DNA from: Mycobacterium sp. HUMS_12744610
GTDB taxonomy: Bacteria; Actinomycetota; Actinomycetes; Mycobacteriales; Mycobacteriaceae
Assembly: GCF_041206865.1 (NCBI RefSeq)
Contig: NZ_JBGEDP010000001.1
Location: forward strand, 2,604,001-2,668,000
Length of the DNA stretch: 64,000 nucleotides
Reading direction: 5' to 3'
A program made the translations under genes and the position numbers. Each line of letters opens with the position of its first letter. Position 1 is the stretch's first letter. Below, piece after piece: positions 40,015 to 49,400 of the stretch. The notes beneath the pieces are model-generated. The model saw only the letters and a list, made by a program, of their open reading frames with translations, was not told the DNA's origin and did not search any database.

Positions 40015-42585
40015 ATGGCCAATGAGGGGGGTGAAGCCGCGTTTACCTGGCAGGGCCGGCGCGAGCCGGGTGGGCCCGTGCACGAACAGCTCGACGACCT
40101 GACCGCGGCTCGCGACCAGATGGAGCAGCTGGTGCGCGTCATCGTCGAGATCGGTTCCGACTTGGACCTCGACGTCACATTGCACCGAATCGTGCACGGG
40201 GCGATGGAGCTGACCGGTGCCCGGTTCGCGGCGCTGGGAATCCGCGCTTCCGACGGCGCCCTGACCTTGTTCGTCCACGAGGGAATCGACGAAGGAACTG
40301 CGCGCCGGCTCGGCGACCTGCCGGTCGACGGGGGCCTGCGTGTCGACGACCTGAGCACTCACCCGCAGGCCGGCGGGCTGCGCGGACACTACCCGCAGCT
40401 GCGGGCGGTCCTGGGCATACCGATCACTGTCCGGGCCGCCGACTTCGGCAGCCTCTATCTGGCCGACGACCGGCCCGGGCGGGCGTTCTCGGACACCCAA
40501 CAGGCGGCCGTGCGAGCGTTGGCCACGGCGGCGGCCGCCGCCATCGACAATGCGCGGCTCTTCGAGCGGGAACGCGAAACGGGGAAATGGACGAAAGCCA
40601 GCCGCGAGATCACCACGGCGCTGCTGTCCGGCGACCCGCAAACGGGCCCGCTACAGCTCATCGTGAACCGGGCGCTGGAACTGGCCGACGCCGAGCAGGC
40701 GATTCTGCTGGTTCTCAGGGAACCCGACCTGCCCGCCGACGACGTCGACACCCTGGTCGTGTCCGCGACGGCGGGCCGGTACGCCTCGCAGGTGATCGGT
40801 CAGCAGGTACCGATGGACGGCTCCACCACCGGCGGCGTCGCGCGTCGCGGTCAACCTGTGATCACCGATTCCTTCCAGTATCCGATCGAGGGGTTTACCG
40901 ACGTCGGTGAACGTTCGGCGATCGTCATGCCGCTGATCGCCGACAGCAGGGTCCTGGGCGTGATCGCCGTAGCGCGCCACCCGCACCAGCCGCCCTTCGG
41001 CAACGACTACCTCGAACTAGTCAGTGACTTCGCCCGGCACGCCGCCATCGCGTTGGCGCTGGCGGCGGGCCGCGAGCACGCGCTCAATCAGGAGCTCGCC
41101 CAGGCGGACACCGTCGACGACGCGGTGCACGCCGCGGCCCAGGAGCTGCGCCGGCTGTGGCGGGCGCGCCGCGTTCTGGCCGTCACCTTCCCGGCCCGCA
41201 ATGCCCCAACGGGAATCGCTTTCGGTGCTCCGCACGTGGTGTCGGTCGGCGAGCCCGCGCAGTGGGACGACCTGCCGTCGGAAACCCGAGCGGTGCTCGA
41301 GTCGTTGCGCGACGGAGATCTGCTCGCCCCCAACGCATCTCTGCCGGGAACGGCGGGTATCGCACTACAGCACCCGGACGGGGTGCTCGTCGTCTGGATG
41401 GAACTGGTGGCGCAGCGGCCGTTCACGCTGGAGGATCAGACCTTGCTCACCGTGCTCGCGGGCCGTCTCGGCCAGGGGCTGCAGCGGGTGCACCAGGTCG
41501 ACCAGCAGCGCGAAACCGCGCTGGCGCTGCAACACGCGATCCTGGGCCCTGCCGATCTTCCGCACGGGTTCACGGTGCGATATCAGGCCGCCAGCCGCCC
41601 ACTGCAGGTGGGCGGCGACTGGTACGACATCGTGGATCTGGACGACGGGCGCATCGCGCTGATCGTCGGCGACTGCGTCGGGCACGGCCTCGCCGCCGCC
41701 ACCGTGATGGGGCAGATGCGCAGCGCCTGCCGCGCTCTGCTGTTCGAAAACCCGAGCCCCGGGGCCGCTCTGGTGGGCATGGACCGGTTCGCAGCGCGGC
41801 TGCCCGGCGCCCAGTGCACCACCGCCGTCTGCGCGGTGCTCGACACCGGCACCGGCGAGTTGGTGTACTCCAGCGCCGGGCATCCGCCGCCCATCCTGGT
41901 GAACGCCGACGGCACCACCCGGATGCTCGAGGGCGGCCACACCATTGCACTGGGGATCCGACGCGACTGGTCGCGCCCGGAGGCCCTCGTCACCATCCCC
42001 GCGCGCGCCACGCTGCTGCTCTACACCGACGGTCTGGTCGAACGCCGCCGCTACGGGCTGGAACACGGCATCGCCCGCGCCGCCGCCTTCGTTCAGGACG
42101 GCCGCGTCCTGGCGCTGGACGATCTGGCGAACCAGATCATGTCGGGTCTCGCGCCGACCGGCGGCTACCAGGACGACGTCGCCCTCCTGCTGTACCGACA
42201 TCCGGCTCCGCTGGAGCTTGAATTTGCCGCCGAGGCAAGCAATCTCGCCTCCACCCGCACCGCGTTGCGCAGCTGGCTGGGCCGGGTCCAGGTGGACGCC
42301 GACCAGGCAATGAACGTTCTGGTCGCCGCCGGGGAAGCCGTCTCCAACGCCATCGAGCATGGTCACCGCCACACCCCCCAGGGCACCATCAGCCTGGCCG
42401 CGACCGCACTCGTCGACCAGGTGCAGTTGACCATCACCGACACCGGCTGCTGGAAGACCCCGCAACCGGAGGCCGACCCCCATCGCGGCCGGGGTATCGA
42501 ACTCATGCGCGGGCTGATGCAAGACGTGACCATCAAACCCGGCACGGCCGGAACCACCGTCCACCTATCCGTGAGGATCACCTGA
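40015..42585 (+). CDS. GAF-GAF-(GAF-like)-PP2C phosphatase-HATPase fusion: partner-switching sensor/regulator
   Basis: An 856-residue cytosolic multidomain protein. Residues about 35-185 and 200-345 are two GAF domains; the first resembles the sensory GAF of DosS/DosT (MELTGARFAALGI, LGIPITVRAADFGSLYLAD). Residues 345-500 look like a degenerate third GAF. A SpoIIE-type PP2C phosphatase follows (VGGDWYDIVDL near 531, VGDCVGHGLAAA, SSAGHPPPIL, LLYTDGLVERR, DDVALLL). The C-terminus is an RsbW-type kinase domain (AAGEAVSNAIEHG near 773, DTGCW, GRGIELM). It would both dephosphorylate and phosphorylate a STAS protein according to its signal, and bind a sigma or other target. TGATG overlap with the STAS gene makes the partner obvious. 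Confidence 0.9.
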   Translation: MANEGGEAAFTWQGRREPGGPVHEQLDDLTAARDQMEQLVRVIVEIGSDLDLDVTLHRIVHGAMELTGARFAALGIRASDGALTLFVHEGIDEGTARRLGDLPVDGGLRVDDLSTHPQAGGLRGHYPQLRAVLGIPITVRAADFGSLYLADDRPGRAFSDTQQAAVRALATAAAAAIDNARLFERERETGKWTKASREITTALLSGDPQTGPLQLIVNRALELADAEQAILLVLREPDLPADDVDTLVVSATAGRYASQVIGQQVPMDGSTTGGVARRGQPVITDSFQYPIEGFTDVGERSAIVMPLIADSRVLGVIAVARHPHQPPFGNDYLELVSDFARHAAIALALAAGREHALNQELAQADTVDDAVHAAAQELRRLWRARRVLAVTFPARNAPTGIAFGAPHVVSVGEPAQWDDLPSETRAVLESLRDGDLLAPNASLPGTAGIALQHPDGVLVVWMELVAQRPFTLEDQTLLTVLAGRLGQGLQRVHQVDQQRETALALQHAILGPADLPHGFTVRYQAASRPLQVGGDWYDIVDLDDGRIALIVGDCVGHGLAAATVMGQMRSACRALLFENPSPGAALVGMDRFAARLPGAQCTTAVCAVLDTGTGELVYSSAGHPPPILVNADGTTRMLEGGHTIALGIRRDWSRPEALVTIPARATLLLYTDGLVERRRYGLEHGIARAAAFVQDGRVLALDDLANQIMSGLAPTGGYQDDVALLLYRHPAPLELEFAAEASNLASTRTALRSWLGRVQVDADQAMNVLVAAGEAVSNAIEHGHRHTPQGTISLAATALVDQVQLTITDTGCWKTPQPEADPHRGRGIELMRGLMQDVTIKPGTAGTTVHLSVRIT

Positions 42586-42911
42586 TGCCGACGTCGCTCA
42601 CCCTGGACACCGCGCGCCGCGATGACGGGAAGCTCTCGCTGATCGCGGTGGGGGAGATCGATCTGAGCAACATCGATGCGTTCAGCCAGGCGCTCAGCGC
42701 CGCCAGCACCGAGGCCGGCAGCGGCGGCGGCAAATTCACCGTCGACCTCAGCGCCGTCGAGTACCTGGACAGCGCCGCCATCAACGCCTTGTTCGCCCGG
42801 GCCGACGACATCGATCTGATCGCCAACCCGGTCCTGCTGTCCATCCTTTCGGTGAGCGGCCTGTCCGAACTGGTCGACGTCGAAGCCGCCCCGCCGCCGG
42901 CGGGAGGCTGA
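42585..42911 (+). CDS. STAS-domain anti-sigma factor antagonist
   Basis: A 108-residue single STAS domain (GEIDLSNIDAFSQAL, then FTVDLSAVEYLDSAAINALF). The serine in YLDSAAI (Ser-63) is the conserved phospho-acceptor of anti-anti-sigma factors. Its ATG shares a base with the stop of the GAF-phosphatase-kinase gene, so the two are made together. Expected cycle: phosphorylated by the HATPase domain, dephosphorylated by the PP2C domain, and when unphosphorylated it binds the HATPase and frees the sequestered target. Which sigma factor is controlled is unknown. Confidence 0.9.
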   Translation: MPTSLTLDTARRDDGKLSLIAVGEIDLSNIDAFSQALSAASTEAGSGGGKFTVDLSAVEYLDSAAINALFARADDIDLIANPVLLSILSVSGLSELVDVEAAPPPAGG

Positions 42912-43006
42912 GGCGGCCGCGGCCCGCGGAGTCCGGTGGAAGGGCCCTGGCTCACCCGGCTCCTGGCGCGGGTGAGCGTGGTCGAATTCGGTTGTCCGGC
43001 AACGGG

Positions 43007-43525
43007 CTAGCCGTCGCGCGGGCCGATTCGCGCCTCGGCGGCCACCCGCATGTCCGGCTGCGAGCGCTCCCAGGGCGTGAGGATCACGGTTAGCCACGTC
43101 AGGCTCAGGACAAGCGTGGAGAGCACCCCGGCCACCATCCATGCGGAGACCCCCCCGGAGGATCCCGGCGGTGCGGTGCGGTGCCACCACACCATGCCCA
43201 ACCCGGCGATGGAGGCGACGACGCTGATGTAGGCCGCCGTGCAGCACCACCGGAACCGCGGACGGCACACCGCGAGCGACGATATCGAGGCCGTGAGACC
43301 GAAAAGGGATGTCGCAACGCAGGAAAGCCAGCTGGTACGGGCTTGCGTGGCGGCCATGCTCAGGCAACCGAGGACGGTGGCGGCGGCCAGCACGGCCACC
43401 GCCACGCCCGCGACGGCGCGCACGCGCCGGCTGAGCCAGACGTCCTCGAGCACACGGCGACCGATCTTGCCCAGCATCGCCTCGAGGTGGCTGTGGCTAC
43501 TGGTAGGCATGTCCAATGGTCGCAC
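43007..43525 (-). CDS. Four-helix membrane protein of unknown function downstream of sigC
   Basis: A 172-residue protein with a short basic N-terminal cytoplasmic part (about 38 residues) and four predicted transmembrane helices (VAGVAVAVLAAATVLGCL, CVATSLFGLTASISSLAV, AAYISVVASIAGLGMVW, VAGVLSTLVLSLTWLTVIL). Its Cys residues include a CC pair in FRWCCTAAY. It starts 35 bases after the sigC stop on the same strand, so it is probably in the sigC operon and could modulate the sigma factor or copper handling. No family recognised. ATG 43525 or 43510 are both possible starts. Confidence 0.65.
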   Translation of the reverse strand: MRPLDMPTSSHSHLEAMLGKIGRRVLEDVWLSRRVRAVAGVAVAVLAAATVLGCLSMAATQARTSWLSCVATSLFGLTASISSLAVCRPRFRWCCTAAYISVVASIAGLGMVWWHRTAPPGSSGGVSAWMVAGVLSTLVLSLTWLTVILTPWERSQPDMRVAAEARIGPRDG

Positions 43526-43560
43526 CGCCGCGCGGCCGGGTTCCCCCCGCCGTTGCGCGA

Positions 43561-44127
43561 TCAGCCCGCCTGGTCGTCGCGGCGGGCGGCGTCGAGCAGG
43601 TCTTCGCGGGCGCGCGCGACACGGGAGCGGATGGTGCCGACCGGACAGCCGCAGACCTCGGCGGCCTCCGCGTAGGACAGTCCCAGGATCTGCGTCAGAA
43701 CCAGGACGTCACGGCGATCGGCGTCCAAGCCGTCCAGCAGCATCCTGATCTCGACCATGTCCTCGAAGCGGGCCGACCCGGAGTGGCTGTCCAGCAGACT
43801 CTCCAGGTCGACGGTGGAGCTGGTGCGCGGTCGCCTCTGGTTGTGCCGGATCTGGTCGATGACGACGCGACGGGCGATGGACAGCAGCCAGGTCCGCGCC
43901 GACGACCGGCCGCTGAAACTCGGCAGTGACCGCAGCGCGCGCAGGAACGTCTCCTGGGTGAGGTCGTCGGCGCTGCCGGGATCGGCCAGGAACGCCACGA
44001 CCCGCCAGACGTCGCGCTCGGTAGCCCGGACGAACTGTTCGAGGGCGGCGGAATCGCCCCGTCCGGCCGCCAGCGCCAGACAAGTGACCTTGTCGTCGTC
44101 GCCGCGCTCGCCCACGCCGAACCACAT
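43561..44127 (-). CDS. sigC: ECF RNA polymerase sigma factor, SigC-like
   Basis: A 188-residue group 4 sigma factor. Region 2 is [18 protein letters not shown] and [20 protein letters not shown]; region 4 is [34 protein letters not shown]. The sequence closely follows M. tuberculosis SigC, including the short region between 2 and 4. SigC in M. tuberculosis controls copper-acquisition genes, among them ctpB; here ctpB is divergently adjacent, which supports the same role. No classical anti-sigma gene is cotranscribed; the 4-TM protein follows it. A 183-base divergent promoter region separates it from ctpB. Confidence 0.85.
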   Translation of the reverse strand: MWFGVGERGDDDKVTCLALAAGRGDSAALEQFVRATERDVWRVVAFLADPGSADDLTQETFLRALRSLPSFSGRSSARTWLLSIARRVVIDQIRHNQRRPRTSSTVDLESLLDSHSGSARFEDMVEIRMLLDGLDADRRDVLVLTQILGLSYAEAAEVCGCPVGTIRSRVARAREDLLDAARRDDQAG

Positions 44128-44253
44128 TAGGTCATCGAAGCGCCGTTGCCCGCGCCGGGAAGGTCCATGCGGGTTGCGAGGCCATCGGGCGGCGCCGCCG
44201 GCGGCGTCAGCCGGGTAGCTTGGTCAGGTGAGAGCGGTGAATTCTCCCCGCTC

Positions 44254-44280
44254 GGGAACTCACGACGCTGGTGCGGCGAC
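44254..44280 (+). promoter_or_regulatory. Possible ECF-type promoter upstream of ctpB
   Basis: GGGAAC (44254-44259) and CGAC (44277-44280) are 17 bases apart, close to the ECF pattern (GGAAC and CGT blocks). It lies 30 bases before ATG 44311. It may be the SigC target. The -10 part is a weak match. Confidence 0.35.
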
Positions 44281-44310
44281 TAGCTGTAGTAGGGCAGAGC
44301 GAGGAGGGCC

Positions 44311-46596
44311 ATGACGCTGATCGTTGCGGCTGGTTCCGACGCGCCGCAGGCTCGCCGGATCGAGTTGGACGTGTCGGGGATGTCGTGCGCCGCGTGCGCC
44401 GCCCGGGTGGAGAACAAGCTCAACAAGGTCGACGGCGTGCAGGCGTCGGTGAATTTCGCGACCCGGGTCGCCACCATCGACGCCCCCGAGGCGGTCGTCA
44501 CCGAGGATCTGTGCGAGGTGGTGCGCCGGGCCGGATACGAGGCGGCGCCGCGGGAGCACCGGGCGGTCGACCGGGTCGATCCCGACGAGCTGCATGCCCG
44601 CAGCCTGCTGCGGCGGCTCCTGGTCGCCGCGGTCCTGTTCATGCCGCTCGCGGACCTGTCGGTGGTGTTCGCCGTCGTGCCCGGCATGCGCTTCCCGGGA
44701 TGGGCATGGGTGCTGACCGCGCTCGCCGCCCCGATCGTGACCTGGGCGGCCTGGCCGTTCCACCGGGTCGCGCTGCGCAACGCCAGGCACCACACCACCT
44801 CCATGGAAACGCTGATTTCGGTGGGTGTCACCGCGGCCACGGTGTGGTCCTTGTGCACCATTTTCGGCACCAGCCGGCACCGCGAGGTCCACGGGGTGTG
44901 GCAGGCGGTGCTTGCCAGCGACGCCATCTACCTGGAAGTGGCCGCCGGCGTCACGGTGTTCGTGCTCGCCGGGCGGTATTTCGAAGCACGCGCCAAATCG
45001 AGGGCCGGCAGCGCACTGCGCGCGCTGGCCGCCCTCAGCGCCAAGAACGTCACCGTCCTGCTGCGCGACGGCAGTGAGATGGTGATCCCCGCCGACGAGC
45101 TCAAAGAGCAGCAGCGCTTCGTCGTCCGGCCGGGTGAGACGATCGCCGCCGACGGCCTGGTGGTGGACGGTGCCGCGGCGATCGACATGAGCGCGATGAC
45201 CGGGGAGGCCAAACCGGTACGCGCACACCCGGGTGCCAGCGTGATCGGCGGCACGGTCGTGTGCGACGGCCGGCTGATCGTCGAGGCGGCCGCGGTCGGC
45301 GCCGACACCCAGTTCGCGGGAATGGTCCGCCTGGTCGAGGAGGCGCAGGCGCAGAAAGCCGACGCACAACGGCTGGCCGACCGCATCGCCGCGGTTTTCG
45401 TCCCCGTGGTCTTCGCCATCGCGCTGCTGGCGGCGGCGGGCTGGCTGCTCGGGGGCGCCGGGCCCGACCGCGCGTTCTCGGTCGCGCTGGCGGTGCTGGT
45501 GATCGCCTGCCCGTGCGCGCTGGGACTGGCCACACCGACGGCGATGATGGTGGCCTCCGGACGCGGCGCCCAGCTGGGCATCTTCCTGAAGGGCTACCGG
45601 GCGCTGGAAACCATTCGCGCCGTCGACACCGTGGTGTTCGACAAGACCGGGACGCTGACGACCGGCCGGCTCGCGGTGACCGAGATCGTCGCCGCGGACG
45701 GATGGGAGCCCGGCGCTGTGCTCGCCCTGGCGGCCGCCGTCGAGGCCGCGTCCGAGCATGCCGTCGCGACGGCGATCGTGGCGGCGACCGACGATCGCCC
45801 GCCGGTCGCCGACTTCTCGGCAATCGCGGGCAGGGGAGTCACCGGGACGGTCGGGGAACACCGCGTCGCGGTCGGCCGCCCCGCCTGGGTGTCACGCCGG
45901 CTTCCCGTCCCCGTCGCAGTCGAAAGGGCCCGCCGGGACGGCGAAAGACGGGGCGAGACGGTGGTCTTCGTCTCCGTCGACGAGGCGGTTTGCGCGTCGA
46001 TCGCGGTGGCCGACGGCGTCAAGGAGTCCGCGGCCGGCGCGGTCGCGGCGCTGCATCAGCGTGGGCTGCGCACGGTGCTGCTGACCGGTGACAACGCCGC
46101 CGCCGCGGGAGCGGTGGCGGCGCAGGTCGGCATCGACGAGGTGATCGCCGAGGTGCTGCCCGAGGGCAAGGTCGACGTCATCCACCAATTGCGGGACCGC
46201 GGCCGGGTCGTCGCGATGGTCGGCGACGGCATCAACGACGGGCCCGCCCTGGCATCCGCAGACCTGGGGCTGGCCATCGGACGCGGCACCGACGTGGCGA
46301 TCGGGGCCGCCGACATCATCCTGGTCCGCGACAGCCTCGACATCGTCCCGCAGGCGCTCGATCTCGCGCGGGCGACGCTGCGCACCATCAGGATCAACAT
46401 GGTGTGGGCGTTCGGGTACAACATCGCCGCGATACCGATCGCCGCGGCGGGCCTGCTCAACCCGCTTATCGCGGGAGCGGCGATGGCGTTCTCGTCGTTT
46501 TTCGTGGTGTCCAACAGCCTGCGGCTGCGCAACGTCGGCGCGTCCGGCGAAGCCGCGGCCTCAGCCGTCAGTGCCGGGTCCGCGACAGCTCCTTGA
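44311..46596 (+). CDS. ctpB: Copper-transporting P1B-type ATPase CtpB
   Basis: Heavy-metal ATPase of 761 residues. An N-terminal HMA domain with the [12 protein letters not shown] metal site is followed by transmembrane helices with the CPC motif ([12 protein letters not shown]), the phosphorylation loop [29 protein letters not shown], and the C-terminal [14 protein letters not shown] and [13 protein letters not shown] helices. CPC with N and S residues in the last helices indicates Cu(I) specificity (P1B-1). The nearest M. tuberculosis relative by sequence and neighbourhood is Rv0103c. GGAGG lies just before the ATG. The 3' end overlaps the convergent CopD-CtaG gene by 29 bases. Confidence 0.92.
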   Translation: MTLIVAAGSDAPQARRIELDVSGMSCAACAARVENKLNKVDGVQASVNFATRVATIDAPEAVVTEDLCEVVRRAGYEAAPREHRAVDRVDPDELHARSLLRRLLVAAVLFMPLADLSVVFAVVPGMRFPGWAWVLTALAAPIVTWAAWPFHRVALRNARHHTTSMETLISVGVTAATVWSLCTIFGTSRHREVHGVWQAVLASDAIYLEVAAGVTVFVLAGRYFEARAKSRAGSALRALAALSAKNVTVLLRDGSEMVIPADELKEQQRFVVRPGETIAADGLVVDGAAAIDMSAMTGEAKPVRAHPGASVIGGTVVCDGRLIVEAAAVGADTQFAGMVRLVEEAQAQKADAQRLADRIAAVFVPVVFAIALLAAAGWLLGGAGPDRAFSVALAVLVIACPCALGLATPTAMMVASGRGAQLGIFLKGYRALETIRAVDTVVFDKTGTLTTGRLAVTEIVAADGWEPGAVLALAAAVEAASEHAVATAIVAATDDRPPVADFSAIAGRGVTGTVGEHRVAVGRPAWVSRRLPVPVAVERARRDGERRGETVVFVSVDEAVCASIAVADGVKESAAGAVAALHQRGLRTVLLTGDNAAAAGAVAAQVGIDEVIAEVLPEGKVDVIHQLRDRGRVVAMVGDGINDGPALASADLGLAIGRGTDVAIGAADIILVRDSLDIVPQALDLARATLRTIRINMVWAFGYNIAAIPIAAAGLLNPLIAGAAMAFSSFFVVSNSLRLRNVGASGEAAASAVSAGSATAP

Positions 46597-48529
46597 GCAT
46601 CGCGTTGTAGGCGTCGAGGTCGTCGTCGTAAGCGGCCGCGGCGTGGCGATCGGTGCGCGACGCGTCGCGACGGTCCTGCTGCGCCCATTGCGTTACCAGC
46701 GCGATGATCACCACGAGAATGGGCAGTTCGCTGGAGCCCCAGGCGATCGCGCCGCCCATGTGTTGGTCGGCGATGATGCTGGACAGCCACGGCAGGTGGA
46801 CATCCGAGTAGAAGCTGCCGCCGACGGTCGACGTCATCGTCATCAGCGCGATACCGAAGAACGCGTGAAACGGCATCACCGCGAACAGCACTCCCAGGCG
46901 GCCGATGAACGGTAGCCGGCGCGGACCCGGATCGACGCCGATGATGCCCCAGAAGAACAGGTATCCGGTGATCAGGAAGTGGACGCTCATGAACTCGTGG
47001 CCCCAGTGGTAGCGCACCAGTGTGTCGAAGATCGGCGTGAAGTAGACGGCGTACAAGGAGCCGACGAAGAGCACGAAGGCGGTCACCGGGTGCGAGATGA
47101 ATCTCGTCACCGGTGAGTGCACCAGCCACACCAGCCATTCTCGTGGGCCCGGGGGGCGGCCGGCGCCTGCCGCCGGGAGCGCCCGCAACGCGAGGGTGAC
47201 CGGTGCCCCCAACACGAGGAACACCGGGACGAACATGTTGAGCGCCATGTGCTCGACCATGTGGATGCTGAACATCGCCGAGCCGTAGGCCCGAACACCC
47301 GATCCCGTGACGAACAGCAGCGCCAGGCAGCCGGTCACCCACGAGGCGGTCCGGCCGGGCGGCCAGGCGTCGCCGCGCCGGCGCAGGCGCACTACCCCGG
47401 CGACGTAGAGCGCGGCCAGCACGAGCGCCGCAGTGCCGATCAGCGTGTCGAAGCGCCACACCGTCAGCAACCGCAGCGCCGTCGGTGGGTGGGGAAGCTC
47501 GTAGCCCAGGAAGACGTCCCACGCGGTGAATCGGTGCGCCAGCAGCGCCGGCGCGGTCTGGATCGCCATGGCCGAGATCGCCGCCACCGCCGCGACGCCG
47601 ACCAGCGCGCTCACCGCCGCCGCCCCGGTGCTCCAGGCGGTGTGACCGGAGCGCGACCTGAGGAGCGTGACCAGGTCGCCGAGCCAGACGAGCGCCAGCG
47701 CCAAGCCGGCGGCGATTCCCAGCCGCCCGTAGTCGGTGCCGGTCAACGGCGTCGGGACCACCATCAGCCAGAGCAGCTGCGCGCCGTAGAGCAGCGCGAC
47801 GGCGCCGCTGAGCGTTTCGATCAGCAGGACCCGTCGCTGCAGCTGTTCGTCGGGCGGCGCCAGGGCCGCGCTGACCTTCATCCCGGTCAGCACGGCGACC
47901 GCGACCGCGAAGACGATCACCGAACTGGTCGCGTAGTCGTGGTTGGGCCCCTGGCCGGCGTTGCCGGTGACGGGAACGGCGATCACCCCGATCAGCGACG
48001 GGATCAGCAGAACGGCGTGCCAGACCCAGCGCACGGTGAGCCGCAGCGACACCGCGACCACGCCGGAGAAGACGGTGACCGCGACCCAGCCCCGCGCCAT
48101 CTCCGACGCGCCGACCGCGTCACCCAGCGTCGCGGTGCCGATCAGCCGGGACACCGCGATGCCGGAGTCGTCGGCCGCCTGGATCGCGATCATCGCCGCC
48201 GCCGCGCCCACCCACAGCAGCGACACCCGCTCGATGACGCAGTGGACCCGGAACGTCTTGGGGTCAAGCAGGCCACTGTCGTCGGGACGGGCCGTCGTCA
48301 CGATGTAGGCGAGGGCGCCCATGACCACCGCACCGGACAGCGTGGCGGTGAAATAGCCGAGGACCTCGGCGACGCTGGTCGCCCACCCCGGGAAGGAGTC
48401 ACCCGTCGCGACGAAGCGCCGGTTTCCCGATGCCAGCGCGTAGCCGGTGAGGGCGCCGAGCGCGGCGACGCAACCGGCGAGCAGCGCCCATCCGCTTGTG
48501 TGCCGCGCGGCCGCCTGGCTCGAGCCCAT
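46568..48529 (-). CDS. CopD-CtaG fusion membrane protein (Rv0102 type), copper handling/cytochrome oxidase assembly
   Basis: A 653-residue protein with roughly 14-16 transmembrane helices. The N-terminal half is a CopD-like copper-resistance membrane domain, and the C-terminal half is a caa3_CtaG domain with conserved histidines ([49 protein letters not shown]). Such residues would move or store copper for the oxidase or for uptake. In M. tuberculosis Rv0102 lies beside ctpB and the nrp chalkophore genes and belongs to the SigC regulon; here it is convergent with ctpB with overlapping ends. The acidic tail [19 protein letters not shown] is cytoplasmic. Confidence 0.88.
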   Translation of the reverse strand: MGSSQAAARHTSGWALLAGCVAALGALTGYALASGNRRFVATGDSFPGWATSVAEVLGYFTATLSGAVVMGALAYIVTTARPDDSGLLDPKTFRVHCVIERVSLLWVGAAAAMIAIQAADDSGIAVSRLIGTATLGDAVGASEMARGWVAVTVFSGVVAVSLRLTVRWVWHAVLLIPSLIGVIAVPVTGNAGQGPNHDYATSSVIVFAVAVAVLTGMKVSAALAPPDEQLQRRVLLIETLSGAVALLYGAQLLWLMVVPTPLTGTDYGRLGIAAGLALALVWLGDLVTLLRSRSGHTAWSTGAAAVSALVGVAAVAAISAMAIQTAPALLAHRFTAWDVFLGYELPHPPTALRLLTVWRFDTLIGTAALVLAALYVAGVVRLRRRGDAWPPGRTASWVTGCLALLFVTGSGVRAYGSAMFSIHMVEHMALNMFVPVFLVLGAPVTLALRALPAAGAGRPPGPREWLVWLVHSPVTRFISHPVTAFVLFVGSLYAVYFTPIFDTLVRYHWGHEFMSVHFLITGYLFFWGIIGVDPGPRRLPFIGRLGVLFAVMPFHAFFGIALMTMTSTVGGSFYSDVHLPWLSSIIADQHMGGAIAWGSSELPILVVIIALVTQWAQQDRRDASRTDRHAAAAYDDDLDAYNAMLKELSRTRH

Positions 48530-48632
48530 CGTCGCCGCCTTCCGCTACCCAGCGAACTTCACGACCCAGTCTACGACTTTTGGTAGTACGGAAGTCGCAG
48601 CCGCGGGACCTATCGGCCAGTATCCGCGGCGC

Positions 48633-49334
48633 TCAGGCCGCGCCGTCCGTCGGGTAGAGATGCCCGCGGCGGCGGCCACGTGCCGCGTTCTCGGGCAACA
48701 CGAGATCGTCCGGTTCCTGCACGCCGCTCGATCGGGGGGTGGGCTCGCTGGGCCGCGTGGCGCGCCAGACGAGCAGCGCCAGCGCGGTGCCCACCAGGAC
48801 CGGAAGGTGCGTCAGGAGCCGCGAGACGCCCACCGCGCCCGACGCGAGGTCACCGACGACGAACCCGGTGAGGACGACGCTGAAAACGGCCAGCACGGCG
48901 GCCAGCCCGGAGGCGGCCGCGGGGTGCAACGCCGCGACGATCATCCCCGCGCCCAGGGCGGCCGTCCAGGCGGTCGACTCGTGGAGCAGGTGCCCGTGGG
49001 TCGGCATCCCCACGTCGGCGCCGAGACCCTGGGCGGCGGCCAGTCCGATCTGCAGCGCGCCCACCACGCCGAGCGTCCACCGCGGCCCGGCCGCCGTGGC
49101 CCACGCCCGCAGGCGTGTCCGGGTCGGGGTTCGGTCGCGCGGTGGCGGCGCGGCGACGACCTGCGAACGGCCGACGAGCCGGCGCAACTGCTGGGTCTGC
49201 TCGACGGCCCGGGAATACCAGTCGCGGCAGCCGGCGCACGACGCGACGTGCTCGTCGACGCGCGATGCGGGGACAGGTTCGCGTTCCCCGTCGATCCGCG
49301 CCGACAGCGCCTCGCGGGCGACGTCACAGTTCAC
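48633..49334 (-). CDS. Zinc-finger (zf-HC2/ZAS) anti-sigma-like membrane protein (Rv0093c type)
   Basis: A 233-residue protein. The N-terminal MNCDVAREALSARIDGE and DEHVASCAGCRDWY give a H-x3-C-x2-C zinc-binding anti-sigma domain (His-29, Cys-33, Cys-36). A basic linker is followed by four or five transmembrane helices and a basic tail. The domain order fits membrane anti-sigma factors, and its position behind the CopD-CtaG gene makes the nearby SigC a candidate partner; this is inference, since no SigC anti-sigma factor is established. GTG 49334 starts the zinc-finger motif without extra residues. Confidence 0.8.
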   Translation of the reverse strand: MNCDVAREALSARIDGEREPVPASRVDEHVASCAGCRDWYSRAVEQTQQLRRLVGRSQVVAAPPPRDRTPTRTRLRAWATAAGPRWTLGVVGALQIGLAAAQGLGADVGMPTHGHLLHESTAWTAALGAGMIVAALHPAAASGLAAVLAVFSVVLTGFVVGDLASGAVGVSRLLTHLPVLVGTALALLVWRATRPSEPTPRSSGVQEPDDLVLPENAARGRRRGHLYPTDGAA

Positions 49335-49400
49335 GTATCAATAGTCGCGCACGCGCACCCTTTTGTTCCCGCCGGGCAACGGACCCGGCCGGTGGGCCCG

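Noticed and set aside
48571..48586. CTAC-N8-GTAG inverted pair upstream of the CopD-CtaG gene
   Set aside because: Arms are only four bases and the sequence does not match known copper-repressor operators; too weak to list.
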